The position numbers and the translations under genes are program-made. DNA of 64,000 nt, from contig CM060731.1 of NCBI GenBank assembly GCA_030704615.1, positions 94,962,756 to 95,026,755 on the forward strand, written 5' to 3'. Source of the stretch: Takakia lepidozioides (taxonomy: Eukaryota; Streptophyta; Takakiopsida; Takakiales; Takakiaceae). The notes under the pieces were generated by a model that saw only the letters and a program-made list of their open reading frames with translations, had not been told where the DNA came from and made no database searches. Below are positions 26,401 to 37,372 of this stretch, in pieces (within the stretch, counting starts at the first letter, position 1; each line of letters starts with the position of its first letter).

Positions 26401-29400
26401 AGACTCCTCATCACAAACTACCATTAATTATATAAGCAATGATGTTGAGGTTTGCACTTGCACGGACTAACGTCTAAGTTATGACGATAGCCCAGCCTCG
26501 AGCCACGGAACTTGTCATTTACCACCAATAATGGAAATCTCTAGCACCGGAGTATAGAAATCTCCAGCACGAGTATACTCCCACCATAACCATGAATATA
26601 GCTCTCAACACAAATTCAATGGTTGTAAAAAATGCAGAAGCCTTGGTGTACGTCCATCCAACTCCAAAGATTTGGGAGATGAAGTCATCAAAAACAACTA
26701 ACATGGAATTGGCTAAAGATGTACTTGGAGATAAAATATTATATTGTACCACTGCAAGAGAATCAAACATGCCAAAATATTCAATACCATAAAGTGTTGG
26801 CAGAATTAGATATGCAACAGTGACTTGCTGACTTCGGGAGGAGATTTGCTGCTCTTCACCTAAGTGCAGGGAACAGGTGGAAAAATGCTGCTATAGGGAT
26901 GAGCTCACAACCATGCAAAGACGAATTAACGGGATAGAATATACCTCAAGAAGGGTTGCTCCCCATGCAAAGGCACCAACACCCATACATTCACGAGCAC
27001 AACCTAGAAGTGCAGCTGCAAGCCCACACTGTGCAACCACATGATGTGGTGCCTTTTCTACAGCACTACGAAACACGTCACTTGCCTGTCATTTGAAAAT
27101 CAGTGATTATTAGTGTCTTTCCAGCAAGCCACAAGCACGAATTGTATTAAGATGACGACAACCCTGCTTGGTAGAATGCTTGATAAATTTACTGCAGACT
27201 GTCCAGAACTTCAAACCTGAGTGTAGGATGCCAATGACAACAGGATGGAGCCACTTTGCAATAAAGCAAAGACAGGTGAGTTCTTTTGCAGCGCCACTGC
27301 ACGTTCATATGCCTGTCACAATCAGATGTGTATGATAAGGTACTCAATTCTCGGTAGAGAGCAGCAAAACCCCCTACTCAAGCAACACACTTGGAGTACA
27401 GAACCACCTTAAGTGCAGCAGTGAACATGCCAAGCTGCTGATATGCAAATCCCAGGGCCTGCAAACATGCCCCATCGCAAACCAAGGAATTAGGGATACT
27501 TGGAAAGCTGTCATTATACTCCCTGATTAAGACATAGATGGAGAGCAGAGACACAAATCAGCCAGAGATCCATGTAAATAATACCTCCCATGAAGCTCCA
27601 TCAGAAGAGTAGCCTCGAAGAGCATGCTGCAGGTTTGCCACTGCTTCTGACCACTGTTTTCCTTGTACCTGTTGCATCCACAGCACCGTTTCCTTACTTT
27701 CTTCCTGCTAAAATCCCAGGCCACACCTAGACATCTCACATCCAGAAGAGAGAATACATCTGAGGGTTGGACAATTCCAGTGGATGAAGTAAAGGAACAA
27801 AGCTCCCAATCTTGGTCGAGCACCTATCCATGTCTCCGTCAAGTGATAGCGTAGTGGAATATGAGATGCGCAATGCATTTCACTTCACACTTCATCAATG
27901 TCACATAATTTCAGTCAGGCTGAGTAGATCAACGCTATATTTAATACACAAACACTCCCAAACTTATGCACACTGGAAGTCTGCAGTTTCAGGTTTCAGC
28001 CAAGGACCTGCATGAAGCCAAGACGGCGCCAGGCCCAAAAAGCTCGCGGGGAATGCTGGGAGGCATCACGACAAACAGCAGCCTCCAGCACCAGCTGCCC
28101 TCCTTGCTCCAGCAAATCACATAGTGCTTCCTACAGCCCACAAAAGTTTTACTCAGTCCATACTGCCAGAAGTTGTAAAAGTCTGATAGAAATACATGTA
28201 CAGGCCTTCAAACCAGTAATAGACTTGCCTGCTGAAGCAATCCTGGGACCGGGAACTAATCAGGAAAAGACTCACATACCCCAGCATCCTCATCCTCAGA
28301 GTCAAGCATGATTGCCTTCTGATAACAGCGAGCTGCACGGCGAGTGTCTCCAGCTATGTCACCATAGTAGTGGCCTAGATAGCGGAACACATCTGCTTCC
28401 CTTGGATCCAACCTTGCCGCTTCCACCAAATGTGCTACCGCTTGCTCTTTCCCTTGCTCACCTAGTTCCCAGTACACCAGACCCTGCAATTTATAAGCAC
28501 ATTAGGATTCTCCCATCTCATCCGACCTGCTGAAACTAGCACTAACGTATCCCTGGCATACTATAGAATCTTCTTACAATTAGGTCTCCACAAAGCCAAC
28601 ACCAACAGAGTGTAGGCTGCATGGTCAGTTGGCAGAGAAATTCAATGGGATTTTACAAGCCGCTACATACTGCCTTGATGTTTTATGCTCCATAACATGT
28701 ATGTTCTATTCTGACATTCATAACAGGTTTCCACTCATAACAGGAATATCTTGTCAGAAGCATGTGATTAACACCCTACTTAAGCCCTAATACACATTGT
28801 AGCATCAAGAATGAAAACACACCAGGCGGTGACGATAGCTCGAATCATCACCACAAAGAACCACGGCTTGCTCTAAGGCCACCAAAGCTTGATCCACATT
28901 CCCCTTTTGAAACATCAGCCAGCCTTGCTCTGCTAGTGCCCAATGGTTCTGAGCATTCACTGACAGCACTGCACCCAACCTTGCTTCTGCTGCTTCTACA
29001 TTCCCTTGAGCAAAGGCCACCTTCACCCTCCCCTGCTACCCACAGTGCATCTGAATATTTTAGGTCAGCCAACAATTAGTTTTGTAAAAGACAGATCTCT
29101 TAAGCATCCCCCTGCCAATTGGGTACCATTAATGTACTGCAATGGAAGTAAGTCAACATGCCAACCCATAAGCAAGTACATCAAATGGCACTTTCTATTC
29201 ATAGAGAAGTGCAACCCCTGCCAGGAATGGCCCTTTTCCTAGTGTGAAACTATGGAGCTTGACAAAAGAATATGTCCGAGGCATCAGATATTAGCACCTC
29301 AAGTGCAGCAGTGAGCACTGTTTGAGCTTGTCTACTTGAAACTTCCTGTGCAGCCTGCAGAACAGCCAACAAACCACACAATCCATCAATGAGGCAAAGC

Positions 29401-31991
29401 TCTTGCAACAGGTGCAGGGAGCCATAATAAAGTAAAGTGCGAAATTGAAAGCTCACCTCCACTATATATTGAAAAATGGAGTCTGCTTCCATGTAACCTT
29501 GTGTGGCAAGATGTGTGTGTCCAAGAATAAAGCGCAGGCGTAGCTCCATATACAGGAGATGCAGACCATATAGGGACCTCAAGGAGGTCAACGCTTGAAG
29601 GCCACGCCTCACACACTCTGCGGCACTGTTGTGTGCACCCTCCTCTGCTCGTACCTCTGCTAACAATTTCCATCTGTTCCCACCCACATTAGGACATGCG
29701 TCTCTACATCTTGCCAACTGAATCATGTCTTAAACTCAAGGCTGCAAGAAAAGTGCTGTACCCATTGACACATGTGTCATCAAGTCGCAGGGCCTTTTCA
29801 CAGAGCACCCTCTTGCGCTCCAAACTGTGCACACATATTGCATACATTTCTGTCAAAGACAACAGAAGATGACAATAAATTGCCATTCTGGAGGAAGAAT
29901 CCAAGCTTGTGCCCACAGCCAAGGACTGCTCAGTTGGTGAAAGAGGCAGGTGGCAATATCTATATCACTTTGCAGGTTCGGTGGAAGCAAAGTGACATAA
30001 TACACGTAGATGGAGAGTGGACTACAGGTAGGAGTAAGTCTGGTCCATTCACTCAGTTCAGCCTACAATGGGAAACAGTGTGTACTAGGAGGAACGTTGC
30101 ACCAGAGTCAGCTCCATCAAGCATAGAAAACCTGAAGCTCCTTCAAACCCACCAAACCCAATGTCCATGAGGCTAGCAAAGAAGGTTGTCATCAAACACC
30201 ACACAATGAAGTCTACCTCATCCCACATTAAAGGCCTACAGAACACACCACCAAACTGTGGGCCTCGTAAGCATTTCCTGATGCAAGGTAGCTCTCACCA
30301 AGTTGACCAAAAAGCCTCACTTCCAGGACACCTACCCCATGCATTGCTTGATGACAGACTGGCAAGACAGGCCATGCCTGCATCTACCTCCCCACCAATG
30401 ATTTGAAAAATCAAACCCTTACTTCCCCAGGACAGTTCAGACTGTGTCTATCAATTATCAACACCCTCATTAGTCTGGAAAAAGCAAATGTCTTCGAGAA
30501 TGTCTTACCTGCCATGCAGTACGGAAGCAATTGTCGCAAGAGCAAGGCCATGAGAAGGATGAATATGCACAAAACGCATTCCTAGCCATAACCTTGCAGC
30601 ATGGACCCCCTGCTTCAACTGTTCCACTCCGCCTGTCTCACAAAACAGCTCAGCTGCACCATCCTCTTCGCAATAAGTGAGGGCCACCTCAAACGCAGAA
30701 ACTGCATTGTGAGATGATATCATCACCACACACTGCTGTAAGACCTGCAGCCGGGCTTCCCTCTCTGCATCACCAATCCACACCTGCAAGTAAGCCTTCT
30801 GCAGGTAGAGAACACACTAAAGGCCACAAGGAAAGATACATACGTCCAGTAGCTCGCGCTGCCCAAAGGTAATGGTCCAGCAGCATTCGATGGTGGCGCT
30901 CAAAATGCAGGCCAGGGTGCTGCAGTGTCCGCTGCAAAGCTGCTTCCAATGCCTTGTATCTCTCAGTGCGAACCCATGTCTGCTCTACTGTGCGGACATC
31001 TAAACCCTCATTACATGCCTGCACATGCCGCTGCTCCCAATCCTGCTTCATAGCCAGGTCCAGTAGTGCAGCCTCTGCATCAGCCACACCACAAAAGGCC
31101 TCCAGCTGCATAGATGGCGACAGGGTTTCCAACGACCCCAACAGCTCCCGCCAGGCGGCAAGCGCTTGTGTATGCTGCTGGGCCCTAGCAAGAGTGGTCG
31201 CCAGCCTTAGTGTGTAACACACATACTGCCCTTTATCGCCAGTAGCCTGCGCAAGACGTCTAACTGCCTCACATGCATCCACAACAATTTCAACCTCGCC
31301 TGTAACTTCATGCAGCTCCACAAGTGCCTGCAAATGACAAAATACCGCTCCATTGAAGAAGGCCAATACTACCAGCACCCTCAATATAATCTGACCCAGG
31401 GAAGCTTGGCTGCTGCAGATTATTAGGGACTTTTATAGTTTAGTATCTGTCCGAATGGAGAGTATTCGCCAGCATTAACTCTCTAGTTCGTCTAGAGAGC
31501 TGACGAATTTGAATGCGTGCTTTCAGGATACAATCGAACCCGTTCCCAACTCTGGCCAACCTCAATCATTTGGGAGCTCAGTTCCACTATTGACTGAAAG
31601 CAGACGATAAATTCAAGGTAAGAACACCAAACAAGTTTGCAGATGGTTGGCGAGTAGTGCCATCGCAAGCTTGGCCGTTCACTGAAGGTGCAATTGGGAA
31701 ATGACACAACCAAAAGATCCAAACTCTAACAGTTATAGAGGGCAGTATACCAACCAGCCAGGCGGGCAACGCAGACGCATCGGTGTCCACAGCCCGGCGC
31801 AAGGCCGCGTGAGCCTGGGGGAAGTGGTTAGAGCGTCGGAGCGCCTGGGCTAGCAGCACGTAGGCCCCATAGTTGCCTCGGTCCTGCTTCAGCAACTGCT
31901 TGCAGCATCGCACGACATCGCCGTAGTTCGCCTGTGCCAGCGCCTGCTGCGCTTGTTGCAGCAGCGCGCCCTTGCCGTCTCCGTTCACCAT
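20410..31991 (-). CDS. SKI3: SKI3/TTC37, TPR scaffold of the Ski complex, ~26 exons
   Basis: Cytoplasmic TPR scaffold holding the SKI2 helicase and SKI8, feeding mRNA to the exosome for 3'-5' decay. ATG at 31,991. Exon 1 (31,755-31,991) has [20 protein letters not shown], like the TTC37 N-terminus. Further exons, approximate: 30,844-31,327; 30,509-30,776; 29,730-29,930; 29,460-29,680; 29,300-29,355; 28,822-29,035; 28,277-28,484 ([18 protein letters not shown]); 28,015-28,133; 27,583-27,668; 27,409-27,459; 27,216-27,312; 26,944-27,087; 25,881-25,963; 25,258-25,535; 25,002-25,183; 24,726-24,854; 24,545-24,604; 24,279-24,390; 23,877-24,112; 23,675-23,732; 22,651-23,008; 22,090-22,450; 21,120-21,838; 20,749-21,054; 20,410-20,611 ([13 protein letters not shown], stop). 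Order and C-terminus match the family. No certain nonsense change was seen. The phase of the 30,844/30,776 junction did not resolve cleanly, so that boundary is wrong or a base is off. Introns are mostly 100-300 bases; the largest is about 980 (25,964-26,943). Confidence 0.9.
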
Positions 31992-33996
31992 TCTACCTAC
32001 TGTTGAACGATCTTGACAACAACCCAGACTGATTCTGATACATGAAGCGGGAGGAGAGACGCACGCAAGCTCAAGCCCTAAAGTGTAGGGTAATAAGCAA
32101 CCCACGCGAGGTGCTTCACAGGTGTGAGCCCCTTGCCCTGCGGGAAAAAAAAAGTGCCTTGCCCGGCTGGCGAGTAGCGTTACGTATACCTAGGGTAAGG
32201 GTTACTTTCCATGTAAACCCGTTCCGTTACATGACGCCATCCAAAAATGGGTTTGACCAGGAGTCATATATCCATTGACCTCGCGTCACAACTACTCACA
32301 CCCACAAATCACCTACCCCATCCCAATTGTGTACATATGAGGTCCCATCAAATCTGCTTCTTTTCAGCTGAAATTTTGCAGAGATATGCTTCACTCAATT
32401 ATGCACTCGAATCTGTTCTCACTTCCAAAAAACCCATGATTTGTTTTGCCATGTAAAATTTGAGAAGACAAACTCCATTAAACTCAGCATTGGCCCAAGA
32501 TCAAACTTTATGATCTCATAGATCCAATGGTGAATTTTGGTTTTTGTTTTTGCATTGGATTAACGAGGAAGGTGGGCATCCAATCCAACGGTGGACAGGC
32601 ATGGTTCGTCGCAAATATGGATATATGGCATCAAACATGCAAGGGGGTCTCGTCTACGAAGTCATTTTCCAACCACCCCGTGGTCCTTTAAGTGTTAAAG
32701 GCAGGACTACGCAAAGGGTTTAGGAGTCTCTAGGTTTGAGAATTTTTCACGGAGCCATTCAATGATGGACAGATATTGGATGAAGTATGTGGATGAAGTT
32801 CTCGGTTTTCATTCACATTCCCGTGCTGACCACAAGTAGTTTCCATTCATAAGTACAAACTAGGGTAGGCTGTGCCATTGGCCCAAGTGTCCACTGTCAT
32901 CTAAGTCTAGGTGTAATCCCCTATGTATCCAAGTGCGTCTCCTATGTCGAGGCCCATGTGTGAAGAATTGAAATTGATATACTAAAATGAAGTTGGGTGT
33001 TTATTGGCTCCTCCCTAAAGAGGAGACTACCCATCATTGTCAAAAATATGTCAATTCCCTGTTACACCCTCCCCATATAACACCTGCCCTAAATAAACCT
33101 CTCCTCAGATTACACCCGGTCCTGCACTCCCCCAATAAGACTTTTATGAAATTGTTATTAAGTAATTTGATAGTAAATACCAAGGGGCCTGATTTGTGCG
33201 TTGTAGCTCCTAGGTGTTTCCCTTTTCTAAAATAAATTTAAAAAATATTACCCTACCTGCCTATGCTGTCCAACATTAAATAATTCATAAATTCTTGTAA
33301 AGATTTTTTTTAATAAGTCACCAAATCCTGCCGAAATCACACAAAATCTCAAAAAATCTCGCCGAAAATCTTCAAAATTTGCACCTTTGATGCCGAAGTT
33401 AAGGCAACTAGCGAAAAGCGTGATTTTCCCCACTCAAGTCATTGGCCATGTCCGCAAGCTTTTCCACAGTATGGTCTCTGTGAGCTCCGGAGTCCAGCGC
33501 CCAGCGAGCAAAAAGATTCGTCTTCTAGTCTTCTCTGGCATGGTATACCTCGCAGTTCTCACAGCTTGCCTCAGTTCTCCAGCTTTTGGTCATCTAATAT
33601 AATTATGTCATGTTGCTATTAGGATCGTTTGTGATATTGTCGAGCGTAGTCATGGGACGCACGGAGCATGAGGCCAAACACATAGCAGCGGGAATAATTC
33701 ATCAACACTTTTGGCCACTACAAGGTTTATGATGATGGCGAGTCGGTACATCTGGTGCTCGATCATGAGTCAGGTCGATGTTTTTTCCCTGTTACCTATT
33801 TCCCTTCCTACATGGTATTGTCAACATGATAGTGGGTCCTCTATGAGATTCATAGCTCTGCCTAAGCCCCGAAACACTTTTTGTGATTTTTCACCCTTGG
33901 GGATTGCATGTCATTTATGTGCTTAAATGTTTGTGATTCTGCTGCTTTAATAGTTCAGCACAGGATGTGCAAGGTGAATGCTTTGTTGGATTGCAG
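31992..33996. other. SKI3 upstream region and unassigned DNA
   Basis: The first few hundred bases left of the SKI3 ATG (above 31,991) should hold its 5' UTR and promoter; no core element is clear. The rest has no recognised gene. 33,709-33,772 reads HYKVYDDGESVHLVLDHES on the + strand, reminiscent of a Tudor-type beta strand (Y-D-D-G), but too short to call. Confidence 0.4.
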
Positions 33997-35158
33997 GTGG
34001 ACCTGGAGCTGGGCACAACTTGTCGGCTCGACTTACTAGCCAGCAACCAAAGGTCACAGTACCTAAAAACAGACTGTGACAGTATTCTGGTCCTGAAGTT
34101 TCTGGCTCTCGATGATTGCAGCCAACTGGCAATCCTGACTAGAGAGATGATTTAGAAAGTAAGAAGACTCCCTTCTATCCTCTCTCATTCTGTATGAAGA
34201 ATAGAACCAGAAATAGCTGTGTGTTATGTGCAAAAGAGAACTGAGTTCTGTTGTGTTCTTTCCTTGTTCTTTCTAGAGTGTTCAGCAAAAGTGATTGCCT
34301 TCTTGTTATCCTTCTCTTGGTGGTGGAAGGATGTACGGCCACAAGGGTACAGAAAATGATGAGTACATTCTTTGTGATGGAACTGAGTATGATGGTTATT
34401 ATCCTTGATGAAGGATGATATCATGTGTGCTTGCTTGTAGTTCTCTGAACTTAATTTGTCCTACCTGGGTGCTCTTTGTTGGTTCATTTTCATCTTGCAA
34501 CTTCATTGGTGGTTTTCCTGAAAAGTCTCTCTAAAGTGTTTTGCATCATGAACTAACTTGATAGTTTGTATCTTGTGTTGTGATTGGCCAGGCAACATCA
34601 GGAGGCGGGGGTCGTGGTATGCCCCTAGGCTATGAGCCTAGTAAGTTTGTGAAACTACTCCAGGTACTACTCCCTATATTCCTCGTCCTCACATACTTGA
34701 CATCGAGGGCTGCAAATGCCCAAGAAACTGCTTCATCTTTTTTAATTTCACATAATTTCTTTTGCAAGCAGAGTTACGGGAGCAGTAAGCTAAGTTTGAT
34801 AGGTTGCATCTGTTGATACTGGTTTTTGCTTCTGTGCAGCAAGCCAGGAGTGAGGCTGGGGCTACATTAAAAAACGATGGAGTGTATCTGGCATATTGAA
34901 TTCCAGGTGAGCTCACCTTTTGATAACAATTGTCAACTGTCATGGACACATATTATTTAGTCTAAGATCCTGGCGCTGTGCAATATGTCAAGTCACGTGT
35001 CTTTCTACAAGACAGTAGTCTTTTAGGAAAGGAACAGTCATCTGCTAAAGGCAGTTGTCCTGTCTAACATGATAATGATTTTTAAGTTGTGGTTGCAGGT
35101 GTTGGCTGATAAACACGGGAATGTGGTTCATTTTGGTGAACTTGACTGCAGTATTCAG
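33997..35158 (+). pseudogene. Plastid-type biotin carboxylase (acetyl-CoA carboxylase subunit) fragment, introns retained
   Basis: Three clear exon remnants with splice signals: 34,592-34,663 gives ATSGGGGRGM...EPSKFVKLLQ (the glycine-rich ATP-grasp loop); 34,840-34,906 gives QARSEAG...NDGVYL; 35,099-35,158 gives VLADKHGNVVHFGELDCSIQ. Order and phase match biotin carboxylase. Lesions: a deletion in the second exon joins VYL to the codons for IEFQ out of frame and makes a TGA; HFGERDCSIQ is expected but R is L; no downstream exons follow. A degenerate upstream exon ending at 34,159 (MI, stop, K) fits the family's PVMIK before the loop. Introns show this is a DNA-level fragment, not a retrocopy. 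Confidence 0.85.
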
Positions 35159-35813
35159 GTATTCAGGCATGCACTTCAAGTATGACAAAGATGGAATGTG
35201 GGATGAAGCAAGGAGCCCAGGTGGAATGAGCTTCTTGGATTAGGAGTTGGGTGAATGCACTGTACGTAGTTGGCCTTTGTGTCTCTTAACCTTAGTAATG
35301 TCAGGGTTTTGGGTTATCACTTATGACCAGTTGGATTTGTTTTTTCATTGTTGGGGACATTGGGAGTGTCAGTCGGACTATGGAGACGATTGAGGTATGT
35401 CTCCTCGATGGTGTTACAACATTAATTAATGATGTCAATTTCTATATGATGTCATTTAGTTGCTGATTCGTAGTAGTCGTAGAATTATGCGTTTGACAGA
35501 TGCAGCCCTTGTCATCTGCTTGCAGCTGGATTGAATGATTAGGAGACCTGTGTGTCTTGGTGTTGTACTACTGGTGTGGGGAGATTGACAGTGATAAGTT
35601 GCATACCAAAGCAATCTGCTTTGAGAGTTTGCATCATGTTTCTTGTCATCTTACTGCCTTGTCTCTAACTTTCTCTCGAGTTCATGGTTTTATTGGATAT
35701 TTGTTAGTTTAGTACATACCTTTATCCATAGAGATTGTGTACACTGGATACTTTGCTTGCCGTAGTGATGTTGACATGTTGAGGGAGAGCTCAAAAAAAA
35801 TAAGGGCCGGTAG

Positions 35814-36264
35814 GGACATCAGGTGAAATTCAGTTTATTTATAGAGACTTGACTGGCGGTGGCCACTTCTCAAAATTTCGGGATGATTGGCAGCGGTGGC
35901 CAGCACGTGCTTGAGGTCAGATTGTGTAGTTTTTGTTGGTTTGTTATTGTGAGGCTAGTCTCTTAGTCTACCTGCTTGCTTTGAAATAGGTCATGAGCAG
36001 TGGGCATGAGTTATGCCTGATAGTAATGCATCATAAGCTGTACCGAGTCAAACAGCCAGCAACTGTATGTTATAATCTACAGTGTAGATTGTGTGGATGT
36101 GTGTGGATGTAGACTGAAGTTTCCTACTTCGTAATGTGATGTGCTGATATATACTTGCTTACTTCAGCTTCTAGATTTGATGGCTACAGGTGACACCCAA
36201 CGGAATTGCAGAATTGTGTGCTTATGACACCCCTGATGGTCTTTATGATTGCACCTGGTCTGAG
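35814..36264 (+). pseudogene. PEX7 (peroxisomal PTS2 receptor) N-terminal fragment, introns retained
   Basis: Exon 35,814-35,915 reads VKFSLFIET, stop, LAVATSQNFGMIGSGGQHVLE. Exon 36,190-36,264 reads VTPNGIAELCAYDTPDGLYD then CTWSE. Together these match the start of PEX7, a WD40 receptor that imports PTS2 proteins into peroxisomes. GAG|GTCAG and ACAG|GTG give a phase-0 intron. A TGA replaces the arginine expected before LAVAT (CGA to TGA), another stop lies just before GHQVKF, and the remaining WD repeats are not seen before unit A begins at 36,681. It is a dead fragment. Confidence 0.82.
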
Positions 36265-36669
36265 GTATGTCTCACTCCAGCCATGTGTCACATCTCTATT
36301 GTGGTAGTAGGTCCCAATACTAGTGCTAATTCCAACAATTTAGTTCATAATATTGTCAATGCCAGCACTTAAATTACTCTCATTCCCTTTAAGTGGGTTT
36401 GTTTTCAGCCTCTCTGAGATATTGTGTTTTTCTGGTCAGCTTTGAGACCTGTTCGTTAAAACCCTACTTTAAGAGGTTTCTATCTCATAAGTAGTATGCT
36501 ATCAAGGTAAATAATATGGAACTTTCGCAGGGGGAGTGATCAAGACTAAACCCTCACTACTTCTTACACATTTCTATGTATAGAGTATCATCAGATAATG
36601 CAGTGGGCAGGCTTACTTTTTCTGGAAGCATTTGTGATGATTAGATTTCTGCTTTAAAAAATACTTAGG

Positions 36670-36680
36670 CATGCCTGAGC
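36670..36680 (+). repeat. Target site duplication of unit A, left copy
   Basis: CATGCCTGAGC, repeated exactly at 44,208-44,218, immediately outside the terminal repeats of unit A. Eleven bases is at the upper end of the 8-11 bp range known for MULE insertions. Confidence 0.8.
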
Positions 36681-36748
36681 GAGGTTTACTATTTCATGAG
36701 CGCATGAGCCCATGAGCCCATGAGCCTATGAGCTCATGAGCGGACATC
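36681..36748 (+). repeat. Unit A left terminal inverted repeat with CATGAGC cluster
   Basis: After the ~20-bp terminal match come six or seven ATGAGC words within about 50 bp (36,695-36,745), spaced 8-9 bp apart. Such subterminal repeats are usual transposase binding sites in DNA transposons; that role here is inference. Confidence 0.75.
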
Positions 36749-36837
36749 CGCGGAATTGGAATTTTCCTGCCTTTATTGACGGTGTTATGTCCTCTTACCT
36801 CGGTAATAGGGTCTGTTTCTCCTAGTCCAGGATGCGG

Positions 36838-37130
36838 AATGAGGTATTTCGGCGCCATTATTCCCAAGAGCAGTGTGCTAAAATGGTGTTTTGAAGACAT
36901 CCACCGGGGTATTTCGGCACCGAAATTACCTCTTAAAATGTGATATAGTGCGGTATTTAATGGCGCAGAACGGGCTATTTGGGCGCCGAAATACCCAAGT
37001 GGAATGTGCTGAAGTGCCTTGTGTTGAAGGCTTCCATCGCGATATTTTGGTACAGTAATTCATCCGTGGAATTTTTGAGGCCCATATAACGAAGGCGCGC
37101 ATTGGGCTATTTCGGCGCCAAATTTTCCAA
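36838..37130 (+). repeat. Unit A left subterminal array of GGTATTTCGGCGCC-type motifs
   Basis: Five spaced motifs (near 36,845, 36,906, 36,978, 37,041 and 37,110) of the form GG-TATTTCGGCGCC-AAATACC, about 65 bp apart. Some are diverged (GGCACC, GGGCGCC). The right side of unit A has a mirror-placed array. Confidence 0.8.
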
Positions 37131-37372
37131 TAGGAATGTTAGAAACGGCAGGGTTTTCATGGCTTCAAGTTCTCGGCTCGATGGTGTGCATAAATTACTT
37201 GTAGGGTTCTTCAATGAAGTTTGCGTCTCTTCTGCTTTTATTATACATTTTGGTTGGCGGAAGAAATGTAGGGAATCGGACAAGCAGTCCGAACACAATG
37301 ATTTTTCAAATCGTCAATATTTTCATTAAGTGTTTCAGAACTGTACAACAAAAAGATCCAAATGAGACTTTG

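Noticed and set aside
25964-26943. Large SKI3 intron as a nested gene (+ strand frame near 26,140-26,265 with [16 protein letters not shown])
   Set aside because: The frame is about 40 codons with no family match; probably insertion debris.
33709-33772. Tudor/PWWP exon (KVYDDGESVHLVL)
   Set aside because: Only about 20 residues match the Y-D-D-G pattern and no neighbouring strands are found; kept only as a hint of captured sequence.
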